In this document: piece after piece, positions 30,220 to 39,961 of the stretch
Layout: the number at the start of each line of letters is the position of its first letter
How positions within the stretch are numbered: the first letter of the stretch is position 1
Origin: Fallopia convolvulus
Lineage: Eukaryota > Streptophyta > Magnoliopsida > Caryophyllales > Polygonaceae
DNA: 64,000 bases
NCBI GenBank assembly: GCA_964016875.1
Contig: OZ024733.1
Coordinates: forward strand, 24,347,324-24,411,323
Reading direction: 5' to 3'
Translations under genes and position numbers: made by a program
The notes under the pieces: model-generated
What the model saw: only the letters and a program-made list of their open reading frames with translations
What the model was told of the DNA's origin: nothing
Databases searched by the model: none

Positions 30220-33200
30220 AGATCCTCTCATGGAATATACAAGGGCTTTGCCAAGCCCGAAAACAAAATGGCTTGTGTGGTTCGAGATTCGGGTGCTGTG
30301 GTGTGTGGAATTTATGAGACAAAATGTGATGATAATAACATTGAACGTGTTGCAAGTCGCGTGGCGCCGGGATGGGAATTCACTACTAATTTCCATCTTG
30401 ACTCGCGTGGCCGTATGCTGGTTCTTTGGGACGCATCTTGTGTTGTTGTAGAGCTACTCTCGGCTTCTATTCAGCATATTGGGTGTCTTATAACGTGCAA
30501 GACAACTGGGGAACAATTCGGAGCTTGTTTCATTTACGGCCTTCACAGTGTTGTTCAGCGCTGTTTGATTTGGAGCAATGTTGATGACCTTTTTGAGGCT
30601 TATAAATTACCTTGGATTCTCCTTGGTGATTTTAACTGTGTTATGGCTGATGAAGAACGGTTCAATGGTGAAAGAGTTACAATGTATGAATGCAAGGACA
30701 TGATTGAAGCATGTCGGAAACATGGCCTTGTTGATACACCGAGCTCTAGTGGTAATGCTTTCACTTGGACGAATGGATCAAAATGGAGCAAAATTGACCG
30801 TGTCATGGTAAATCCGTCTTGGTTCCATTCTGATTTTTATTGTCATACTAATTTCCCGGACAAGTGGCATCTTTCCGACCACAAGCCGGGCCTTGTGTCA
30901 TTGCGCAGGGTGACTGAAGATGGCAAGAGATATTTCAAATTCTATAATATGTGGGCTGCCCATCCAAAATTCAAGGAGGTTGTCCGGGAGAGGTGGGTGT
31001 CTCATCATCAAGGCACCTACCAATTCCGTTTAGCCAAGCTCCTTAGTGGGTTGAAAGCTCCATTGAAGAAGCTCAACAAAGAAGAATTCGGCCATATTTC
31101 TTCAAGGGCTGCCGAGGCAAATATTGCCTTTGCAAATGCACTTGAAGCAAGTCGACAAGATGTTCATTCCGAGGAAGCAAAGAGGCTAGTAGAAGAGATG
31201 AAATTGAAAGCTAGGAGAATGAATGAGGCCGAGGCAAGTTTTTTGAGGCAGCAGGCTAAGGCAAAATATATCCTCAAGAGTGATAGATGTACCAAGTACT
31301 TTCATGCTTTGATGAAGTCTAATAGGAAGAAGAATCATATTGCTTCACTTGTGAAGAGTGATGGGAGCAGAACGAGTTCTATGGAGGAGGTTGTGGCTGG
31401 TTTTGAATCATTCTTTGTGAGCTTATTTGGCTCCGAAGTGCCTATTTCTCTACCACCGCTGAGTGCCTTTGCTAGGGGCGCGCGCCTGGCCGCCGAGGAT
31501 TGTGCTAATCTTGTCGCGCCTGTTTCCATGTCCGAGATCAAGGCTGCCCTTTGGGCAATGGGAGATGACAAATCTCCGGGGCCCGATGGTTTTACAGCTA
31601 CATTCTTTAAGTCCACTTGGGAGAACACCGGATCTGAGGTATGTGCAGCGGTAAAAGAATTTTTTACAAATGGCAAACTTCTCTGGCAATTCAATCATAC
31701 AATCATCTCACTTATACCGAAGGTTGAATCGCCGGAAAGAGTAGAGCAATTCAGGCCTATTTCTTGTTGCAATGTCATCTATAAGTTGATTACAAAGATT
31801 ATGACTACACGGCTTGGTAGCTGCCTTGGTTCTGTCATTGATTCGGCCCAAAGCGTATTTGTGGAGGGTCGATTGATGTCGGATAGTGTTTTTCTAGTAC
31901 AAGAGCTGTTGAGAAGTTATAATACTACTAGAGAGACGAGATGTTGCTTCCTTAATGTGGATTTGGCCAAGGCATATGATTCTATCTCATGGGAGTTTCT
32001 TCGGTATGCTTTAGAGCACCTCGGATTCCCTCCCAAGTTTATTTCTTGGGTGTTGGAGTGTGTGTGCACAGCCTCATATTCAATCAAGATCAACAAGGGA
32101 ATTCATGGTTTCTTCAAAGGCAAGAGAGGGCTTCGACAAGGTGATCCTTTATCTCCCCTTCTCTTTGTTATTTGTATGGAGCTGCTTTCTCGATTAATTA
32201 AGAAGGAGACGGCTCGAAGTACTTTCAACTTTCACAAGCATTGTGAGAGCCTTCGGTTAACCCACCTAATCTTTGCGGATGACGTGGTTCTTTTTAGCCG
32301 AGGGGATGTGGGGTCGGTGAGGATTTTAATGGAGTGCCTTGAGCGTTTTTCCCTTATGTCGGGTTTGAGAGTGAATGTGGGAAAATCTTCTATTTTTCTT
32401 GGTTCGGTTCCTACCCATGAGAGACCTGCCATTATTGATGCTACGGGTTTTAAGGAGGGGATCTTTCCATTTCGTTATTTGGGTGTTCCAATTGCGCCTT
32501 ATGGGTTGAGAGTGGTCCAATATAAACCTCTTCTTGATAAGATTGGGGGATATTTGAGTGCTTGGGCTAAGAATTCCATTTCATTTGCGGGGAGACGTGC
32601 GCTTATAGCTTCGGTTCTCCAAGGGGTGGAATGTTTTTGGTTGTCTATTCTTCCTGTACCTACGGGGGTGATATCTAGCCTAATCTCAATTTGTCGGGAT
32701 TTCCTTTGGCATAGACCTCGGGTAAAATGGGTTGACTTGTGCGTCCCAAGGGAGGAAGGGGGCCAAGGATTGTTTCATCTTGAAGTGTGGCACCATTGCT
32801 TCATGATTAAGCATTTCTGGCATATCTTTTCGATGAGAGACAGCCTATGGGTTCGGTGGATACATCATAGATACCTTGGGGTGGCTGAGCCACTCGGTTG
32901 GGTGGCTCATAGAAGGGATTCCCCATTGATTAAGGCGATCATTGGAGCTCGGGATTTAGTCGTGAACCTTGAGAGCCGTGAGATCGGGGTTGGTGATTTG
33001 CTAGATTCGTGGTGTGAGAGTGGTACATTCCGAGTGGCGCGCGCCTACGAGGCACTTAGGCCGCGTCGCCCGGTGGTTCGCTGGACTCGGCAGGTGTGGG
33101 CGTCACATAATACGCCTAAGCACTCGTTTATTTTATGGATGGCCAACTTGGGTAGACTATCTACTTATGACAGATTGTTATTTCTTGATGTTGATCCTGG

Positions 33201-33552
33201 ATGTCGATTATGTGGGGCGGAGCTTGAGACGCATGACCACTTATTTTTTGATTGCTCTTACGCCGCTACAATTTGGAGGGAGATCCGGGTCCGGTTTATG
33301 ATTCCAGCCACAGCGTCCTCGGTCCACCGTGCGTTGAGGTGGCTTCGGCATCATGCCCGGGGCCGAAACAGTCTTGCCAGAGCTCGGGTTTTTGCGTTGT
33401 CTGCCACGGTTTACTACATTTGGCACGCAAGAAATGCAGTTATTTTTGATGGGAACCTCATTTCCATTGAGGTCATTGTGCGTTTGATATTCACCCATGT
33501 TTTTAGATTATTGCATGACATGTTTACTTGGTCTGTAATTGAGAAGTTGTGA
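30216..33552 (+). pseudogene. LINE E6 ORF2, one frameshift near the N-terminus
   Basis: From the ATG the frame covers MKILSWNIQG and then shifts at about 30285, where several bases are missing relative to E5. From about 30290 the other frame is open for over 1080 codons. The endonuclease has YETKCDD, YGLHSV, LGDFN, WSKIDRVMV and SDHKPG. RT has GDDKSPGPDG, LNVDLAKAYDSISW, GLRQGDPLSPL and LIFADDVVLFS. zf-RVT (HNTPKHSFILW to CRLCGAELETHDHLF) lies at about 33107-33255. The C-terminus ends SVIEKL. Only the single early frameshift separates it from an intact ORF2. Confidence 0.9.
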
Positions 33553-33722
33553 TTGTTTGGTTTAGCGTAGTATGGGAGGCTTGCATGCTTGTCCATGTAT
33601 GCTTTGTTGAGCTTGTTTGGAGGGCCTGCGCGCTTGTCCATTAAGCTTGTTTTTGTATGGATTATTTTACCCTCTTCGTAGGGTCATATTTTAATCGAAT
33701 TTACTGCTTTACAGCAAAAAAA
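33553..33722 (+). other. E6 3' UTR hairpins and A-tail
   Basis: Hairpin 1 at 33564-33603 pairs AGCGTAG-ATGG with CCATGTATGCT. Hairpin 2 is at 33610-33647 (AGCTT...TGG with CCA...AAGCT). The terminal stem ACCCT-CTTCGT-AGGGT is at 33669-33684. Confidence 0.72.
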
Positions 33723-34021
33723 AGAAATAGTTAGCCACAGTAGTGCTCTCAGTAAAAAACGCTCCCTTTTTAGGGCGAATCTAAGGCGAATTTCCGGCGA
33801 TTCCCTTCATCCTCCTCATCACGCCTCCGACGTGGGTCTCCTCCCGGGGCCCTCGCACACGAACTTGTGGTGGTAGCCTCTCGCGCCAGCACCGAGTTGG
33901 AGCATCACCCTGTGCCAGTCCTCGCCTCCAAGCCTTGCATGTTTTCGTCCTCATCCAAACCCTAGCGCCGCCTTTGTCGCCGTTTTCCCTTGCCATGGAG
34001 GCTTGATCGCTTTATGTCACC

Positions 34022-36221
34022 ATGGGCAAAAAGAAGCGGAACTCAATCTCCCCTACCCTTAAATCCAAAAAGTTCAATGATCTAAAGGTTGTTGATGTTT
34101 TTGATGGCTTAGATGAGTTCATGGAGGCCACCATGGCCGATGCTACAAAGAAAAGTTTGATGAAGAACAAGGCTAGGGTTGCCGTTCAAGATGGCGACAC
34201 AATCCCCTCCAAGACAAGCATTGAAGATGTCCTGGAATTTTCCTTGGCTGAAAATTTTGAGAATTCGTTCATAGGTGGTGATGAAAATCTTGGTCCGGAT
34301 TATGACTTTGATGGTTCTTCGCGATCGGAGACAAAAAGCCCTAGTGAGTCGTCTTCGGCGGCTGAGGATCGCATCCACAAGCCAAACCCTAATGCGGAGA
34401 TCCAGACGCATCGCGCTCCTAGTTCCACCGAGCCGCAAACTGCTGCCATGCCAGACTTGATCGCTGGGGCCAAGGATCATCGCACCTCGAGTTCGCTGTC
34501 GCTTGGAGATGGGCATGCCAAGACTCGTGCCGAGAATGCTACTGTCGCTGGGACGTCCATACCAGAGAGCGTTGCTGCAGCATCGCGTACTGTTGGTGTT
34601 GATGCGCAAAACCTGATCGCTGGTGCCAAGGGTCTTCGAACCTCGAGTTCAATGCCGCGCGATGCTGGGCATGCTGCGATCCTAGCGAACATTCCTGGGG
34701 TTGATGCATCGCCCCTGCCATTGCACGCTGATGTTGTGCCAGCCGCTGCGCATGGATCGATGAATGCAGGCCAGGTTGCAAACACTCGCACCATGAACTT
34801 GGACCCGACTGGCCATGTCGGAACTAGTAGGGCTGGTGCCATGTCTTATGCCAATATTACTAGGAAGCCTAGTGCTAAATATGGGCATGATGGTGCAACT
34901 TCAAGGGCAAAAGAAAGAGCTGATCGAGTGAAGAAATTGTTCATGAATTCGGGCCTTGGTGGAAAATTATCTTACACTCCTCCGACATCATCACATGTGT
35001 CCATTAAAGTGTCAGAAGGTTTGCCCGCACAAGATGTTTGGGGATGGGCATTGCTTGGGCAGTATGTTGGATTTTACCCTGGAAATTTTATGATTAAAGA
35101 GCTAGCCAAGAATTGGGGTGTGAAAAGTAGGTTTAGGGAGGAGGAAGGCTGGATTATCTTCCAATTTGAGTCTGAGGAGGATTGTAATAAGGTGCTTCGT
35201 GGCGGACCTTACTTCCTTCATGGTAAACCTTTGCTTCTCCAACACATTCCTGATAAATTTGCTTTTAATCGTCGGAATGTAGCTACTATCCCACTTTAGG
35301 TCAGAATCTATGGTTTGTCTCAACTTTTTTAGACATATGACTTGATTGGCCGTGTGGCCTCTTATATTGGTAAACCTTTATATATGGATCCGGTCACTGA
35401 TGGGAGAAAACGGGGCTCGTATGCTAGAGTCTTAGTCGAAATAAACTTTGCAAGTGATATTACTCGAGAGGTTGGGATAGATTTTGATGATGGTACCTCG
35501 ATTGATTGCTCATGCTCGTTTGTTCAAAGACAAACGAGCTGATGTTGGAATCCATGCTAGGAGACAAGGAAAGGTTGCTAAGGTTGGGGATGGTGATGTT
35601 GCTCAGCCGGCTCCATAGTGTGCGCCGTTGGGTAATGTTGAATCGGTGCACATTGCCGCGCCGAATGATCGGACTGTGCCGGCGCACAATGTGGTGAGTG
35701 CCTCGGTGGACAAGGGTAGGAACAAGGTGAATTTTCAGCTGCCCAAGGCTGGCCAGAATATTGACGAATCGTCTCCGTCTAGTGAATATCCAAGAAAGAA
35801 AGGTAAGCGCAAGAAGAGTTCAAAGAAGAAGCATTCTAATTTGGATTCGGAGATGGTGAGTGAGATGGGGCAAGTTGGCAAACCGTCCAATGGTGAGAAT
35901 GATCAACATCAGGACTCGTACAAGGACTCCTCTAGCTCGGCCCCTGATTCAATGGACACTCTTGAGAGTGGTTCCCTTGGAAGGTGTATCAATGGTGAGA
36001 AGAATTCTGAGGTAAGTATTTATGACTCTGAAGTTTCTAAAAACCCAAGAGAAGAACAGGAAATTGAAGAACAAGATGAAGGCAAGCCTAAGAGGAAAAG
36101 ATCACCTTCCAAGCGGTGCATTATCCTTGGACTTCGTGCGCGGCCTAAATGGCCCGGAGATCTACTGGGGCGTGTCACGCGAAGCATGGTGCGGGGCCAA
36201 ACTCGCCCTCCAGACGCTTAA
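34022..36221 (+). pseudogene. LINE E7 ORF1 with stop codons and deleted zinc knuckle
   Basis: The start MGKKKRNSISP is followed by an N-terminus unlike the ORF2-bearing copies (DGLDEFMEATM; VLEFSLAENFENSF, the latter shared with E14). Three Ala-rich tandem-like segments around IAGAKDHRTSSS precede GHVGTSRAGAMSYANI and NSGLGGKLSYTPPTS. DUF4283 is interrupted by TAG at 35297-35299 and 35330-35332, both at Trp positions. After SIDCSC about 60 bases are missing compared with E2, removing the whole zinc knuckle; a short inverted repeat (TCGTTTGT with ACAAACGA, about 35517-35538) sits at the scar. A further TAG falls near 35617. The tail ends RVTRSMVRGQTRPPDA, the ORF1-only type. Confidence 0.85.
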
Positions 36222-36446
36222 GGCAGTTGTCTTCCTTTGTTTTCGTGGTGTTGTTTGTTCTTTGTTGCTATGATGTTTTGCGTGTTAGGAAAGCCTACGT
36301 GCTTTTCCTTTACGCTTTTGGATGAATATTGGTTTTAGAAGCTTTTATGCTTTCCCTAGTTTTTTTAGATTCGTCTTTGCTTGTAACACCTGTATGAGGT
36401 GCATATTTTCTTTTAATCCGAATTTACCGCTTCACAGCAAAAAAAA
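36222..36446 (+). other. E7 3' UTR hairpins and A-tail
   Basis: Hairpin 1 at 36280-36315 closely resembles that of E2 (GCGTGTTAGGAAAGCC). The terminal stem CACCT-GTATG-AGGTG is at 36387-36401. The stem sequence is shared with E2 but not with the ORF2-bearing copies. Confidence 0.7.
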
Positions 36447-36462
36447 GAAAGAGCACATGTTA
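36446..36462 (+). repeat. Junction repeat AGAAAGAGCACATGTTA (E7/E8)
   Basis: It sits directly after the E7 A-tail and before the E8 5' end. It forms a direct-repeat pair with 39719-39735 around E8. Confidence 0.85.
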
Positions 36463-36806
36463 GAAAGAAAGAGCTCTCAATAGTGTGTGCTTGCCTTTCT
36501 AGTGAGAGAAACTCTCTCTTCTCACTAGAATACATTCGGTCCTCACACTCCCCACCACCGGTCCTCTTGCTCCGACGAGGGTTCACCTCACGTGACCCTC
36601 GCCCAAAGCACTCGGTGGGCATCCTCACGAGCCGCCGCCGTGCCGGAGCCAACCGGTGGTCCTTGGGTGGCCGGATCTTGAGCACACATTCTCTAACCCT
36701 CACACCTCTCTCTCTCTTCCCCCCCTTCTTTGCTTTCTAGTTCTCGGTTTTGCACCAACCACCGAACCACCACCGCCTAGCACCACCTCCCTTGGCCGGC
36801 TTGGCC

Positions 36807-39449
36807 ATGGGGAAGAAGAAGAAGGAGCCTCCTTTACCACTTGGTAAGGAGGAGAAAGGAAAACACAAAGGGAAGTCTAAAGTTCATGGAAAGGAAGTTC
36901 AAGCAAGCAATGCTCTCACGCACTCCACCATGGGAGATTTCATGGATTTGGTAATGGCAAGTCAAGAGGAGTATGAAGCTTGGATGGGAAACAAGCCTTT
37001 TGACTATGGAGAAGATGAAACCTCGGATGAGGAGATGGAAGAGGCTCGCCGGAGGCACTTTGAGATGGTTTTGGCTCTTAGGAGCAAGAACAAAGGTTCA
37101 ATGTGCAAGGAAGTTTGTGGAGTTTGTGAAGATTGTGAAAATGGAGATGGAGATGAACAAAACTTTGAGATGGCTGCCCATTCAAGGTTTATCTTGTCCG
37201 ATGAGGATGAAGAGGAAGATTATGATGACTTCTTGAATGCATTCCCGACGCGCCCTAGCAAAACGCCGGCCAAGAGGCCACCACCGGCCAACCATGGCAC
37301 CGCCTCTCTTAAAAAGGGTTTCTTGAATGCAAGTAGGAGAAAGGAGTCCAAAGAAGGTGGTGATTTGAAACAAGGCACAAATTTGGAGTTGGAAAAGGAA
37401 ACCGGTGACAAAACCACCACTCCACCACCGCCGGCCATGGAGGAGCCACCGCTGGAGGAGCTTGCCACCACCAAGGAGCAACCGGCCATGGAGTCTTAAG
37501 TTGAAGATGGTGGTCCCAAGCCAAAGTCACATGACTTGGTTAGCGAAAAAGATGCTTTGGAAAGAGTTGTTGGAAGAGAGCCAAAAGAGGTAAAGTCAAA
37601 CACCTCCCTTTTGCCTTGTCATTCTCTTGTCCACTCTAGTTTTGGTAATTTGACTCTAGAAGAGTCACATGTCTTGAAAAAGCCTCCTTTAGCCGCCACC
37701 CCACACCTTTATCTTAAGCAAACCCTTATTTCTTCCTTTTTCCCTCCAAACCCTCACAAGACTTTAGCCCCACCAAAAATCCCAAACAAAAACGTGGACC
37801 CCCCTTTGCCATCTCACCTTGCCACCTCACCCTTGTCCCCACTTTTTCAAATTGTGGAGACACAAAACCAAGCCCTTCTCCCACCAGCCAAAAATCAACT
37901 GATCACTCTAAACACCTCGGACAAAGGCGTGCCCCTACCCCTACCCCTTGGCACACCGATTGAAGGCCCACGTGAGCCGGCCTCCTTGCCACCGCGCCCC
38001 ACCAACAAAGGGCGCGCCACCCCTCAAGCCTTGAACCCCAAGCCCCATCCGACCCCACAAAATTTGGGCCATCACCAAGCCAACACCATGAGAGGTGCGC
38101 CTAAGACCCATGTTGGCCCAAGTGGTTTCGGGCAAAAATCCTATGCGGCCGCCCTAGCCAATCAAGGCGCGCCGAACCCTCGTACCCATCCGGTTGACAC
38201 TAGGCCGGTCTCTTCGAACCAAAAAACAAAGACCCATTTCATGAATGTCGGCCTAGGTGCCAAATTATCCTACACACCCCCTACCTCAAATAGAGTGGCT
38301 ATCAAATGTGCCGAGGCCTTGCCAAGAAAAATGGTTTGGGGGTGGTCACTTCTTGGCCAATTTGTGGGCCACCACCCGGGTCACTTCTTAATCAAGGAGA
38401 TGATCAAATCGTGGGGAGTTAAAGCCAAATACCGAGAAGAAGAAGGATGGTTTCTTTTCAAGTTTGAATCCGAAGAAGATTAAGAAAAGGTGCTAAAGGG
38501 AGGCCCATACTTCATCCATGGGAAACCCTTCCTCCTTAAACATATTCCGGAGAAATTTGCCTTCAACCGAAAAGAGATTGCCACAATTCCATTGTGGGTG
38601 CGCATATATGGCCTCTCCACCGAGTATTGGACCCCGGAGGTGTTAGGATGAGTGGCAGCACAAGTTGGAAAGACCTTGTACATGGATCCCGTAACGGATG
38701 GAAGGAAAAGAGGTGCGTATGCTCGGATTTTAATTGAAATTAATTTTGCTCATGAAGTGGTTCGAGATTGTTGTCTTGACTTTGATGATGGGGTGACTCT
38801 TGAGTGCAATTACCTTGTGGAGAATGAGCCTTTATATTGTAAAGGTTGTTGCTCTTTTGGTCACGATGATCAAATGTGTGGATTCAAAAATAAGAAAGAG
38901 GGAGTGGGGATTAAAACTAGAAGAACCTCACAAGTGACAAAGGAAGGGGATCAAAGCACACCGGTTGGGTGTGGTGATGCCTCGGCAAAGGCTATGGATA
39001 AAACCGAAGGCCCCTCAAAGGGCTCCAAGGAGACTCCCCTCGTGCCAACACAAGTAACTTTGGCATTGAGCATAGAAAAGGACAAGGATAAAAGGGTTGA
39101 AAAAATTATGGAAGAGCATCAAAGTCACTTGACAAGTGGCAACTCCTCCACACAAGGAAGCACAAGCACGGGCACCACTTTCACATCCTCGAGCAATGAA
39201 GATGCAAGTACAAGAGAAGAGCAACAAGAGGATGATGGAAATGTGTCCAAGAGCACTGAGGAGGAAGGAAGCAACGATGATGATGAGGAACCTCAAGATG
39301 ATCAAGAATGGATACCGGTCACAAGAAAAAGCAAGACACCACCGAAGATGGGGCCGATTCTTGGCCTTAGAGCACGGAACAAATGGGTCGCCCTACCACC
39401 CGGGAGGACTACTAGACGCTCCACTAGGGCCGCACACTTGCCGCCCTAG
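36807..39449 (+). pseudogene. LINE E8 ORF1 with three premature stops
   Basis: It is a single frame of 881 codons broken only by stops at 37497-37499 (TAA), 38481-38483 (TAA, relatives have Gln) and 38649-38651 (TGA, relatives have Arg). The start MGKKKKEPPLP matches the E14 and E7 type. The N-terminal segment MDLVMASQEEYEAWM and the acidic motif AAHSRFILSDEDEEED precede a long Pro-rich linker. HVGPSGFGQKSYAAALANQ and NVGLGAKLSYTPPTS lead into DUF4283 (about 38330-38750) and an intact zinc knuckle CKGCCSFGHDDQMC (about 38839-38880). The tail is Thr/Ser/Glu-rich and ends RRSTRAAHLPP. No frameshift is seen. Confidence 0.86.
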
Positions 39450-39719
39450 TCTTGAGATTTCGAGTGCTTCCTAGGATTGTTGTTAGTCATGTTTGGATGT
39501 ATGATCTACCTTTGCTTATTGTTCCTAGGTTTGGATGTTTGTGATTGTACTTAGGCTGATCTTGTGTTTTGGCTACTCGGGGCATAGTATGGGAGGCCTA
39601 CGTGCCTTCTCATGTATGCCCCATTTAGGACCCGCTTGCATAGCCCCTCGGGGCTCATATTTTATCTATCTACTCCGAATTTACCGCTCCTCCCCATTAG
39701 GGGGGAAAGAAAAAAAAAA
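39450..39719 (+). other. E8 3' UTR hairpins and A-tail
   Basis: A strong hairpin at 39579-39622 pairs GGGGCATAG-ATGGGAGGC with its partner ending TATGCCCC. The terminal stem AGCCCC-TC-GGGGCT is at 39642-39655. The tail is a run of A with one G. Confidence 0.7.
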
Positions 39720-39736
39720 GAAAGAGCACATGTTAA
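39719..39736 (+). repeat. Junction repeat AGAAAGAGCACATGTTAA (E8/E9)
   Basis: It follows the E8 tail and is followed by a GC(A)10 relic, then E9. Confidence 0.85.
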
Positions 39737-39748
39737 GCAAAAAAAAAA
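39737..39748 (+). repeat. Tail-only LINE relic GC(A)10
   Basis: The bases GCAAAAAAAAAA match the very end of a LINE (CAGC then A-tail) and stand between a junction repeat and the E9 5' end. This is the extreme of 5' truncation, or the residue of a deleted copy. Confidence 0.45.
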
Positions 39749-39961
39749 GAAAGAGCTCTCAGTAAGAAAGAGCTCTCTCTCAGTAGTAGTGTTTTTCCTA
39801 GAGAGAGAAACTCTCTCTTCTCTCCTCCTTCCCTCACCCAAAACCGATTGCTCCTCCCTCTCTCACCGGCGGCCTAACGCCAGCAAGGGCACACCTCACG
39901 TGGCCCTTGCTCAAACAACCCAACCTTGGCCTAGCGCCACCTCCTTTGGCTGTTCTTGGCC

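Larger units (their letters stand above)
27751..33722 (+). mobile_element. LINE E6: full-length copy with 17-bp TSD
   Basis: It is bracketed by 17-bp duplications (27734-27750 and 33723-33739). The 5' UTR (27751-28044) begins AAGAGCTCTCAGTCAAC and is GC-rich. ORF1 and ORF2 follow with an ATGA overlap, then a 3' UTR and an A-tail at 33716-33723. The insertion went into the E5/E7 junction. Confidence 0.88.
33740..36446 (+). mobile_element. LINE E7: ORF1-only ('half-LINE') copy
   Basis: The 5' UTR resembles those of E5 and E6 (GCTCTCAGT, CGCTCCCTTTT, a CTCCTCACG-like leader and TCTCGCGCCA), so it shares their promoter type. ORF1 runs to 36221 and is followed at once by a 3' UTR and an A-tail at 36439-36446; no ORF2 is present. 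Element length is about 2.7 kb. Confidence 0.85.
36463..39719 (+). mobile_element. LINE E8: ORF1-only ('half-LINE') copy flanked by 17-bp repeats
   Basis: It is flanked on both sides by AGAAAGAGCACATGTTA (36446-36462, 39719-39735), which fits a target duplication. The 5' UTR starts AAGAAAGAGCTCTCAATAG and has the CTAGTGAGAGAAACTCTCTC hairpin of the E3/E9/E12 type. ORF1 (36807-39449) passes directly into a 3' UTR and an A-rich tail at about 39707-39719. No ORF2. Confidence 0.85.
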
